From contig JACPBO010000036.1 in NCBI GenBank assembly GCA_016180285.1, positions 1 through 45,831 on the forward strand: a stretch of 45,831 nucleotides of DNA. Direction: 5' to 3'. The position numbers and the translations under genes are program-made. Shown piece after piece: positions 24,420 to 31,582 of this stretch. The notes under the pieces were generated by a model that saw nothing but the letters and a program-made list of their open reading frames with translations, made no database searches and was not told where the DNA came from. Positions within the stretch are counted from its first letter, which is position 1. The number at the start of each line of letters is the position of its first letter. Source of the DNA: Candidatus Woesearchaeota archaeon (lineage in GTDB: Archaea; Nanobdellota; Nanobdellia; Woesearchaeales; JACPBO01).

Positions 24420-25489
24420 TTCAGCATCTCCAAAAACTTGTCAAATAAAAATCCAGTATCAACAGGTCCTGGCGTTGCCTCTGGATGGAATTGAATTGAA
24501 ATGAATGGCTTGGTTGAATGTTTTATCCCTTCATTCGTATTGTCATTCACATTGACAAACCATGGCGTCCATTCATTTGGCAGGCTTTTAATGTCAACTG
24601 CATAGCCGTGATTCTGCGAAGTTATGAAGCACCTTTTTGTTCCTATTTCCAGGCATGGCTGATTCTGCGATCTATGCCCGTATTTCAGCTTATAAGTGTC
24701 TCCGCCCGCTGCCAAAGCCAAAATCTGATTTCCTAAGCAGATGCCGAATGTCGGAATATTGCTTTCCAATGCTTTTTTTACATTGACGATGGTTTCTTTT
24801 GCTGTTTTAGGGTCGCCAGGCCCATTAGAAATTAGCAAGGCATCAAATTCAAGCTTTAAAAAATCATAATCCCATGGGACTCTGATTACGGTGATGTTTC
24901 TTTTCAGAAGGCTTCTTATAATGTTATTCTTAACTCCGCAGTCTATAACAACAACTTTTGTTTTTCCTTTTTCATAAATAATTGGCTCTTCAATGCTTGC
25001 TTCTGCAGCCAAATTTCTTTTATTCGGGTCTTCAAGCTCAATGTTTTCATCATCATAAACTATCTTGCCGAGCATTGTTCCCTTTTCCCTTAATTTTTTT
25101 GTCAATTCCCTTGTGTCAATACCCTGAATCGCAGGAATATTGTGCTCCTTCAGCCAGTCTGAAAGCGATCTTTTCGCATTCCAATGAGAATAGTTTTCGC
25201 TGTAATTCGAGACAATCAAGCCGGAAATCTGTATTTTATCAGATTCAAAATATTTTAAGATATTGTCTTCTTTTTCATTTCCAGGAACGCCGTAATTGCC
25301 GATCAGAGGGTATGTAAGGGCTAATATCTGGCCTTTGTAGGAAGGATCAGTCAGAGTTTCAGGATATCCGACCATTCCCGTGTTAAAGACAACCTCTCCC
25401 GAAGCGCTTTTTTCAGATCCGAATGAAAATCCCTGGAAAACAGAGCCATCTTCAAGAACAAGCTTTATTTCCGCCCCTTTTGATTGCAT
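24416..25489 (-). CDS. carA: Carbamoyl-phosphate synthase small (glutaminase) subunit
   Basis: Splits glutamine and passes ammonia to CarB. Seen: N-terminal CarA domain (LVLEDGSVFQGFSFG, ALTYPLIGNYGVPG, GIDTRELTKKLREKG) and a class I glutamine amidotransferase domain with nucleophile Cys in FGICLGNQILALAAGG and the His-Glu pair in IQFHPEATPGP. 357 residues, full length. A TATA-like TTATAAAC about 30 bases upstream suggests a promoter of its own in the 59-base gap after argC. Confidence 0.95.
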   Translation of the reverse strand: MQSKGAEIKLVLEDGSVFQGFSFGSEKSASGEVVFNTGMVGYPETLTDPSYKGQILALTYPLIGNYGVPGNEKEDNILKYFESDKIQISGLIVSNYSENYSHWNAKRSLSDWLKEHNIPAIQGIDTRELTKKLREKGTMLGKIVYDDENIELEDPNKRNLAAEASIEEPIIYEKGKTKVVVIDCGVKNNIIRSLLKRNITVIRVPWDYDFLKLEFDALLISNGPGDPKTAKETIVNVKKALESNIPTFGICLGNQILALAAGGDTYKLKYGHRSQNQPCLEIGTKRCFITSQNHGYAVDIKSLPNEWTPWFVNVNDNTNEGIKHSTKPFISIQFHPEATPGPVDTGFLFDKFLEMLK

Positions 25490-25548
25490 ATTAAAAAGAT
25501 GAATGAATTAGCCCAGTTTATAAGCTTTTTTGTTGTTGAGAATATAGA

Positions 25549-26379
25549 TCATAAAAGCCCGGTTGTTTCGTCAAGGCCGTGCATCATGTTGAAATTCTGC
25601 ACTGCCTGGCCTGCTCCTCCTTTGATCAGGTTGTCTAATGCGGAAATAATAATGATCTTGTTATTGTATGCACGAGGTTTTATATCGCAGAAATTAGTTC
25701 CATTCACATTCTTTGTCTCAATTTCATCAGCTATCCTTATAAAATGGCTTTTGCTGTAAAACTGATTGTATTCTTTAATCAAATTTCCAAATTCTTCATG
25801 ATTGCAAAAAATAGTTGAAACTATTCCTCTATATGCGGTGTCTATTCTCTGCGGCACGAATAATGCATTTTCCAGGCCCAATGCTTTTTCAATCTCAGCA
25901 ATCTGTAGATGCGCATTGCCTTCTTTATATATTTTGAAATTGTCTTCTTCCTGCACTTCAAGCCCGGCTCCAGAAATTCCGCTTGTTGAGGCTATATGAA
26001 CATTAGAGATTTTTTCTTTTATAGGAGCTAATGCCAGTATGATTGAAGTTGCGTAGCAGCCTGGATTCGCAACCTTTTGCGCAGCTTTTATCTTACTCTT
26101 GTTCAATTCAGGCAGGCCATAAACCCAACCATCATCAAGCCTGTGGTCAATGCTAAGGTCTATCAGCTTTTTTCCATTTAGTTTAGGCAGATAATTTCCG
26201 CTTTTCCCGTAAGGCAATGCGAGAAAAACGATCTCCGCATCTGACAAGCTTCCTGTGCTGCCTTCTTTCCTGCTCTCCGTATAAACTATTTCTGCATAAG
26301 GATGCTTATTCAAAATCTGAACTAATGGCTTTCCGAGCTTTCCAGTATGGCCGATTATTCCGACTTTCACTTTATTCAT
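25549..26379 (-). CDS. argC: N-acetyl-gamma-glutamyl-phosphate reductase
   Basis: Third step of arginine synthesis (NADPH-dependent). Seen: N-terminal GIIGHTGKLGKPLVQIL dinucleotide site, ALPYGKSG, the catalytic Cys in NPGCYATSIILAL, STSGISGAG and a C-terminal DNLIKGGAGQAVQNFN. 276 residues, somewhat shorter than typical (about 310-345), with compact loops but all active-site motifs. Start overlaps argB by 4 bases. LysY (lysine branch via LysW) is a possible alternative; no LysW gene is nearby. Confidence 0.9.
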   Translation of the reverse strand: MNKVKVGIIGHTGKLGKPLVQILNKHPYAEIVYTESRKEGSTGSLSDAEIVFLALPYGKSGNYLPKLNGKKLIDLSIDHRLDDGWVYGLPELNKSKIKAAQKVANPGCYATSIILALAPIKEKISNVHIASTSGISGAGLEVQEEDNFKIYKEGNAHLQIAEIEKALGLENALFVPQRIDTAYRGIVSTIFCNHEEFGNLIKEYNQFYSKSHFIRIADEIETKNVNGTNFCDIKPRAYNNKIIIISALDNLIKGGAGQAVQNFNMMHGLDETTGLL

Positions 26380-27725
26380 TTTGCCGCCAGTGTTTCTTCT
26401 TTGTTCAAAGCGTAATCAATGATATCATGCAATTCATCTTTAGGGCCGCCTATCCAGAATACAATGAATGGCTTGCTGTAATAGCAGCCGCTTCCGTTGT
26501 TTTCTTCTATTTTTTTCTTGTACATCTCTTTTTTATCGTTATCAATCTTGCATCGCCAGAACAATCCTGATTTTTCTGAAAAAATGCCGGTATTTTTCAG
26601 CTTTAACAGCTCTGAAAATATCTTTGATCCAAGCCCGTTTCCCTCTGTATTTTTATTGACAGCAAACTTATCCATGTAAGCCCAGCCTTTATGATCTTCG
26701 ATTATTGCTGTTCCGTCGTAATCTTCTTCAAGAACAATGTGCGTAATGGGCTCTTCACCAAAATAATTATCAATTAATTTCTTGCCTTTAAAGGCAGATT
26801 CAATCAGGCTCTTAAGCTTGTCTTTGTCAATCCCATTCAGGCCATCACAAGTAATTGTATTATAACCATAAATAATCTTTGTTCCCGATCCCTTGTAGCT
26901 GAACAATTCTGACCACAGGTCTTTCAATAAGGGCGATATAATCTGAACGCTGTTTTTGTTTCCCAGCTTTTCAAGCAGGCTTTTTGCTTCATTGAGCTTT
27001 TTCAGCATTCCTCCGCTTACAACGCCTTCATCCGCCAGTTTTTGGTAATCATCAATTATGCTTATTTTTTCTATAAGCTTCTGATCTTTATCCAAAACAC
27101 CACCTATCCCTGTTATAGATATGCATTTGTGCGGCTTAAGCGCCATTACAAGGGCTTTTGCTGCTGTGTCTGCATTTATATTGTAAATTTGGCTTCCATC
27201 ATAGCCAAGCGGAACCAATAATGGCGTGGCTTTGCTTTCACAGGCTTTCTTTACAAGCTCTAAATTCACGCCTGTTGGCTCTCCAACATACCCCAGGCCA
27301 TCGCTTAATTTTTTAGCAGCAAATATATGCTCACTTGTAAGGTCAACAAGATTGAGCCCGTATTCTTTTGATAAAGAAAAAATTTTGCCCTTCAATTCGC
27401 CAACTACTTCTTTTATTATGCCCAATGTCTCAAAATCAGTAACCCTGTTGCCTTCAATGGATTTTGATTCTATTCCCTTTTCTTTTAGTTTTTTATTAAG
27501 CGGCTCACCCCAGCCAAACAAGACTACAGGATATAGCTTCAGATATTGCAGCACGCTTATGCTCATGATTATTTCTTCGAGCGAATTTTCAATGCAGTCG
27601 CCGCTTACCTTCATAACTGCAAATTCAGATGGCTCCAGCTGCTGGTATTTGCTCAGATAGCTCTCGAATTCCTTGCCTCCGATGCTGCTTGTCAAATGCC
27701 CGATCACATGTTTTATGTTTTTCAT
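26376..27725 (-). CDS. argB: Acetylglutamate kinase fused to a GNAT domain (NAGK-NAGS type)
   Basis: First part (residues about 1-285) is an amino acid kinase: VMKVSGDCIENSLEE, VVLFGWGEPLNKKLKEKGI, VTDFETLGIIKEVVG, ATPLLVPLGYDGSQIYNINADTAAKALVMAL and GGMLKKLNEAKSLLEKLG. The rest is an acetyltransferase-like domain (TAIIEDHKGWAYMDKFAVNK, GNGLGSKIFSEL with the CoA loop, GLFWRCKIDNDKKEMYKK). This matches the bifunctional N-acetylglutamate synthase/kinase known in Xanthomonas and vertebrate NAGS, so one protein could do steps 1 and 2. ATG 27725 is chosen over TTG 27734; TTTATAAAAG lies about 25 bases upstream. Confidence 0.88.
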   Translation of the reverse strand: MKNIKHVIGHLTSSIGGKEFESYLSKYQQLEPSEFAVMKVSGDCIENSLEEIIMSISVLQYLKLYPVVLFGWGEPLNKKLKEKGIESKSIEGNRVTDFETLGIIKEVVGELKGKIFSLSKEYGLNLVDLTSEHIFAAKKLSDGLGYVGEPTGVNLELVKKACESKATPLLVPLGYDGSQIYNINADTAAKALVMALKPHKCISITGIGGVLDKDQKLIEKISIIDDYQKLADEGVVSGGMLKKLNEAKSLLEKLGNKNSVQIISPLLKDLWSELFSYKGSGTKIIYGYNTITCDGLNGIDKDKLKSLIESAFKGKKLIDNYFGEEPITHIVLEEDYDGTAIIEDHKGWAYMDKFAVNKNTEGNGLGSKIFSELLKLKNTGIFSEKSGLFWRCKIDNDKKEMYKKKIEENNGSGCYYSKPFIVFWIGGPKDELHDIIDYALNKEETLAAK

Positions 27726-27767
27726 GCATTGCAAAAACTCGCATTCTTTTATAAAATTATCGTCCTA

Positions 27768-27798
27768 TTCCGGACAAAATAAACATTAATGTCCGAAA
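27768..27798. promoter_or_regulatory. Imperfect inverted repeat in the divergent arg/ACT promoter
   Basis: TTCCGGACA (27768-27776) and TGTCCGAAA (27790-27798) match as an inverted repeat with one mismatch and a 13-base spacer, between the TATA box of argB on one side and TTTATAAATAAG of the ACT gene on the other. A plausible shared operator for arginine control (inference). Confidence 0.45.
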
Positions 27799-27834
27799 CA
27801 AAACATTTATAAATAAGCGAATAATTTCATCATT

Positions 27835-28414
27835 ATGGCCAATATAACAAAGCTAACAGAGGATTACATAAAAAACAGCCCGTTTATCAAGCAGCAAAGA
27901 GAAGAACATCAAGAATTTTGACGCTATTTTAGTTGCATGCAGGCGGTATTGTTACAAGCTAAAGAAATCTGCTTATTCGCCTCCTATAATTGACCTATTG
28001 AAAGGCAGCAAGCTGTCTATCAGGGATAAGATCGTTGTTGTAATTCTGGAGCCAGATACATCTTTTAAGGAAATCCTGCAGCTCCAAAAGGAAGTAGAGG
28101 AAAAAAACGAGATAATGCACGTGATCAGGGGAGCAAATGCAATAACATTGATAACAACAGAGGATTTTTTAAGCGATATAGAAAGAAAGTTTAAGCATGA
28201 TATATTGAAAGTATCGAAAGATCTCGTTGAAATCATGATGAAAAGCTCTGCTAAGATGGAATCAATTCCGGGTGTGATGGGCTATATTTATTCTTTATTC
28301 GGCGAGAACAGCATAAACATCCTTGAAACAATGTCCTGCTGGACAGATACGATCTTTACAATCAGGAAGGAAGATCTGCCGAAGACAATGGATATATTGA
28401 GCTTTAACTCATAG
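27835..28414 (+). pseudogene. ACT-domain protein, frameshifted near the N-terminus
   Basis: Starts at ATG 27835 (MANITKLTEDYIKNSPFIKQQ) and hits a stop after 28 codons, but the next frame continues with KNIKNFDAILVACRRYCYKLKKSAYSPPI and then an ACT-like domain to 28414 (KIVVVILEPDTSF, IMHVIRGANAITLIT, LSFNS end). The ITxLTExYIKxSPFIKxA plus NFDAIL arrangement is that of a regulatory ACT protein. The shift falls at about 27893-27905 and equals a two-base loss or one-base gain. Divergent from the arginine genes, so it may have sensed an amino acid. Confidence 0.75.
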
Positions 28415-28599
28415 CGCAGAAATCATATGGTTGCCTATTCAATGCCATTAGCCGTAGGCGAAAGTGCATGTGGTCAAGGACGAAGCGACGAAGAAGTTTT
28501 TGTTTGCAAGCGTAAAAAAGAAGTAAAGGGATGGGATTTTTAAAAAGGAAATATTTAAATAATGATCGTTAATTTATATGATTAAGGAGAGATAATGTA

Positions 28600-29439
28600 A
28601 TGGAAACTCTTATAGAACCAAAAAAATACACACGAAGTTATGGGATGCAAAAACTATGGCTTTGCAATGTTTATGGGTTAGATAAACAATCAAAAAATGT
28701 TGATGTAAAAGAAACTTTAAAAAGGATTGTTGGCGTTTGTGAGAAAGATAAACCAAAAATAGAAAGACTTGTTGGTGGAAATTTTGAAATTAATAATGGT
28801 GTGGAAGATAGAGGCACACATATATCTTATCCTAAATTAAGATTTAACATTGGTGATGAACATTACGTATGCAATGTTAATATAAATCCTTCTATAACAC
28901 AAACAGCTCATTGGTATAAAGATAAGATATGGGTGAATATAGAATCAATGTTACAACAACCAATAGGGAATCTCAGGGAATTTTTTAATAAAATTAAAAA
29001 CTATGCCGAAAAAATCGAAGAAACTGTAAAGTCTTCTTATTTTTCTGCTATTGGAGGATATGAATTTAAACATGCATATGAGATAACGATAAGAGATGCG
29101 GGAATAGAGATGGAAAAGGGGAGTAAACTAGATGAGTTAATGAAGGCAGAACCAGATCAATCCTTAGGTGATATCTTAAATGATGGGCATGTTCAGGCGG
29201 TTCTTAGAGACTTGTTAAGTGCTCATAAGAACAGAATAGTGCACTCTACAATAGATGAACTTCGAGGTTCTGATATTCGTTGGCGTACCACACAAGATTC
29301 AGAGGGGCATACTCTTTTGAGCGGTATAGAAATTACGAAAGATAGTCTAAATGTTATAGGTCTTGCTAATTTTTTAGATGAAGAAGAATTAAATAATAAA
29401 AGGGTATTTCATATTTTAATGATGGTAAATAATATTTGA
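28600..29439 (+). CDS. Hypothetical protein
   Basis: 279 residues, soluble, rich in Lys/Asn/Ile. Contains ERLVGGNFEINNGVEDRGTHISYPKLRFNIGDEHYVCNVNINPS and a C-terminal SAHKNRIVHSTIDELRGSD. No family recognised. Strong GGAGAG site ahead of the ATG and a TTTAAATAATG-type TATA about 45 bases upstream. The A-rich codon use is like that of other accessory genes in the window (28.6 kb, 40.5 kb). The 185 bases before it hold only GC-richer remnants with a GCCGTAGGC hairpin. Confidence 0.65.
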   Translation: METLIEPKKYTRSYGMQKLWLCNVYGLDKQSKNVDVKETLKRIVGVCEKDKPKIERLVGGNFEINNGVEDRGTHISYPKLRFNIGDEHYVCNVNINPSITQTAHWYKDKIWVNIESMLQQPIGNLREFFNKIKNYAEKIEETVKSSYFSAIGGYEFKHAYEITIRDAGIEMEKGSKLDELMKAEPDQSLGDILNDGHVQAVLRDLLSAHKNRIVHSTIDELRGSDIRWRTTQDSEGHTLLSGIEITKDSLNVIGLANFLDEEELNNKRVFHILMMVNNI

Positions 29440-29518
29440 GATGACCCCTAAAATAAGCCCAGCCCAAATAAACTACTTCTTCTTTCATTAAAAGCGAGCT
29501 AACAAAAATTGCGTTGAA

Positions 29519-29653
29519 TTATTCGCTCTTCGCAGCCTGGTAATTGCACTTCTCATTCGGGCATTTGTAGATGTCATAATTTGTATCGCCAACCTTATAG
29601 CTGGACTTCTTAACGAGATCTGACTTGCACAAAGGGCATTTCTTGGCCGCCAT
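29519..29653 (-). CDS. Small zinc-ribbon protein
   Basis: 44 residues: MAAKKCPLCKSDLVKK then YKCPNEKCNYQAAKSE, i.e. CPLC and CPNEKC cysteine pairs about 21 residues apart, a minimal zinc ribbon. Starts with an ATG and ends with TAA on the minus strand; the Lys/Cys content and codon use are those of a real gene. Function unknown. Confidence 0.7.
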   Translation of the reverse strand: MAAKKCPLCKSDLVKKSSYKVGDTNYDIYKCPNEKCNYQAAKSE

Positions 29654-29696
29654 ATTGCAGTTATTAATTCAAAGAAATATAAAACTTTCTATTATT

Positions 29697-29978
29697 TCAT
29701 CGATCTTGCCAGTTTTTTATGATGGGTTTCCTGCGCTGTAAGCCTTCCGAATATTTGGCTGCCTTCAGCGCTTTTACTGAAGAGCTCCTGCACAGCCTGC
29801 AAAGCTCTTCTGCAACAATCCTTAAATGCTTCATCGATCCAAAGAGCAGCTCATTTACAAGCTTGTAGTTCTTGCTATAATCTAAGTCATCAATGTTGTC
29901 AACATAGAAATTAATTGCATTGATCTCTGTTTTAATATCCTGCTTTAAAACCCTTATAAGATCTTTTTTTGTGTACAT
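29697..29978 (-). CDS. Small helical protein, ferritin-like in appearance
   Basis: 93 residues, all helical. First 65 residues (DIKTEINAINFYVDNIDDL ... ELLFGSMKHLRIVAEELCRL) show the E-x6-Y and later H/E spacing seen in rubrerythrin-like four-helix bundles, but too few metal ligands are evident to be sure. The C-terminus is basic (RRKPIIKNWQDR). Lies next to the zinc ribbon in the same orientation. Confidence 0.55.
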   Translation of the reverse strand: MYTKKDLIRVLKQDIKTEINAINFYVDNIDDLDYSKNYKLVNELLFGSMKHLRIVAEELCRLCRSSSVKALKAAKYSEGLQRRKPIIKNWQDR

Positions 29979-30090
29979 ATGATGAGCCTGTGAAGCGGGC
30001 TTTTTAAAGCTTTCTTTTTTTCTTGTTCATGGCGGGCACTTCATTTGTCCACTTCCCAGCATAGTCTTACAGCTGGCTATGATTCAAGAG

Positions 30091-30155
30091 AAACCCTACA
30101 CCCCTTATCACAGATAAGGGGATTGCTGGCTCACTCCGTTCGCTCGGTCGGGTTT
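30091..30155. repeat. Composite palindromic element (AAACCC...GGGTTT with inner hairpin)
   Basis: Outer arms AAACCC (30091-30096) and GGGTTT (30150-30155). Inside is a perfect 9-bp hairpin, CCCCTTATC (30101-30109) with GATAAGGGG (30113-30121), followed by CACTCCGTTCGCTCGG (30132-30147). The layout, outer stem + inner perfect hairpin + CACTCCGT-type motif, matches the two elements at 31312-31544. GC-rich compared with its surroundings. Confidence 0.6.
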
Positions 30156-30210
30156 ATACAGAGCTGCAATTCAGATAAATATAAATAATAATTGTTGATT
30201 ATTTGCGCTG

Positions 30211-30648
30211 ATGATCAAGAATAAACTAAAAGAATGGTTTAAGAGGTATGCGCTTGCTGAATTGACAGGCATTCTTTTTGCCCTTATTTTTTCAAATCTG
30301 TCGATGTTTTTCTTTAAAAACACAATAATTGCCGGCTTTATAGGCACTTGGATGGATAATTTAGGGTTCTATGGGATAATAGTGCATAGGGATTTAAATA
30401 AAAGAAAAAGAAACAAGAAATTAAATTTCCTGGATTACTTAAAACAATTAAGAAACATGATAGTCGAGTTTGGGCCGGCAGAGTATCTTGACAGCTTCAT
30501 CATACGCCCGCTCTACTACTCTTTTTTACCATACGTCATAGCAGACTATTCACTGGCGATCTTCATAGGGGCAATTTTAGCAGGTATAACATATTATATC
30601 CCTGCAATTATTTCTTATGAATTCCGCAAGAAGATTTTCATGGATTAG
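30211..30648 (+). CDS. Small integral membrane protein
   Basis: 145 residues. Hydrophobic segments at about 17-50 (LTGILFALIFSNLSMFFF and TIIAGFIGTWM) and 108-137 (VIADYSLAIFIGAILAGITYYI), with Lys/Arg-rich ends and a loop KRKRNKKLNFLDYLKQLRNMI that suggests a cytoplasmic side. No catalytic motif. Family not recognised. Convergent with the cobalamin adenosyltransferase gene, 3 bases between stops. Confidence 0.65.
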   Translation: MIKNKLKEWFKRYALAELTGILFALIFSNLSMFFFKNTIIAGFIGTWMDNLGFYGIIVHRDLNKRKRNKKLNFLDYLKQLRNMIVEFGPAEYLDSFIIRPLYYSFLPYVIADYSLAIFIGAILAGITYYIPAIISYEFRKKIFMD

Positions 30649-30651
30649 CCC

Positions 30652-31272
30652 TTAATATTCCACTCCCCTTCTTCCAACAACTCCGCCCTGCATCGGATGC
30701 TTCATTTCATTCATCACAGTAACAAGATCAGCAGCGTCAATTACTTCTTTCGGCGCATTCCTTCCTGTCAGGACAAGCTCGACATTAGACGGCTTGTTTT
30801 TTATCAGCTCAAGAACAGCATCAGCATTAACCAGCCCCTTGTCCATGCAGTTGTTTATCTCGTCGAGAACAACAAGATCATAGTCGCCAGAATTGACAAC
30901 TCCTTTTGCATGCTCAAATGCCTCAATAGCGAGCATCTTCTGCTCATCATCATCAAGAAAGCATTCTCTGCACTCCCCGCAATCAACATCTTCACGTATA
31001 TAATTCAGATGCGGAAATCCATTTGCTCCTTCAAGCTTCAGCTGCTTCTTCTCCTTCACGCAGTGCTTCCCAAACTGCTTTATTTTGAGCTGCGGCAGAA
31101 AATTAGTGGCTGCAATGAACTCGCCTGTATACGCCCCGCCTTTAAGGAACTGCACAATATAAACTTTCAAGTTCTGGCCAATGGCCCTTAATGCAATGCC
31201 TAATGCAATGCTTGTTTTTCCTTTCCCGTTTCCTGTATAAACCTGGACCAGTCCAAGCCTGTTTGTTGGCAT
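30652..31272 (-). CDS. cobA: Cob(I)alamin adenosyltransferase (CobA/CobO type)
   Basis: Makes adenosylcobalamin from ATP and reduced corrinoid. Seen: P-loop YTGNGKGKTSIALG (about residues 12-25), KVYIVQFLKGG, DYDLVVLDEINNC (Walker B) and ELVLTGRNAPKEVIDAADLVT. 206 residues. An extra segment with a cysteine cluster (DVDCGECRECF, about 95-105) is not in the E. coli BtuR/CobA pattern. It lies next to the B12-dependent ribonucleotide reductase, which uses the product, so the pair makes functional sense. Confidence 0.9.
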   Translation of the reverse strand: MPTNRLGLVQVYTGNGKGKTSIALGIALRAIGQNLKVYIVQFLKGGAYTGEFIAATNFLPQLKIKQFGKHCVKEKKQLKLEGANGFPHLNYIREDVDCGECRECFLDDDEQKMLAIEAFEHAKGVVNSGDYDLVVLDEINNCMDKGLVNADAVLELIKNKPSNVELVLTGRNAPKEVIDAADLVTVMNEMKHPMQGGVVGRRGVEY

Positions 31273-31311
31273 CTTGTATTAGTAAAGTTGCTAATGAATA
31301 CTTTTACTATA

Positions 31312-31423
31312 GAAAAACACCACCACAACTGACAGCAGACGGACATTTTCTAACGAAAATGTCCTGCGAGCCACCCCGTAAGGGACAACCCCCGTCTCGC
31401 CTGCGTCAGTGGTGGTGTTTTTC
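31312..31423. repeat. Large composite stem-loop 1 between cobA and nrdJ
   Basis: Perfect 15-bp arms 31312-31326 and 31409-31423 (GAAAAACACCACCAC and complement), extended by an imperfect CTGAC/GTCAG pairing. Inside is a perfect 10-bp hairpin GGACATTTTC/GAAAATGTCC (31341-31364) and a CACCCCGTA motif (31372-31380). Arms begin with A-runs and end with T-runs, so either strand resembles an intrinsic terminator. Confidence 0.8.
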
Positions 31424-31431
31424 TCTCAACA

Positions 31432-31544
31432 AAAAAATCCAGCCATGGTGCCGACGAGGCGAGGGTTGGCTCCTACGGAGTGCCGAGTAGGACAAATTTC
31501 TTTCAGAAATTTGTCCGTAGGCACCATGGTTGGCTGGATTTTTT
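31432..31544. repeat. Large composite stem-loop 2, inverted relative to loop 1
   Basis: Arms of 13 + 8 bp with a 4-base bulge: AAAAAATCCAGCC plus ATGGTGCC (31432-31452) against the 31520-31544 segment. Inside, GGACAAATTTCT pairs with AGAAATTTGTCC (31490-31516), and TACGGAGTG (31474-31482) is the reverse complement of the CACTCCGTA motif. The reverse complement of this loop lines up with stem-loop 1 motif by motif. Together loops 1 and 2 fill the 310-base gap between cobA and nrdJ, where no gene is seen. Confidence 0.8.
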
Positions 31545-31582
31545 GGTTTATCGCGACAATGAATTAACAATTTAATTTGTTC

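Noticed and set aside
30000-30200. tRNA gene suggested by GC-rich hairpins
   Set aside because: No GTTCRAN-type T loop, anticodon arm or acceptor pairing could be assembled; the region fits the palindromic element better.
31312-31544. CRISPR-like array or insertion-sequence ends
   Set aside because: There are only two inverted, non-identical units, no regular spacers, no cas genes and no transposase between them.
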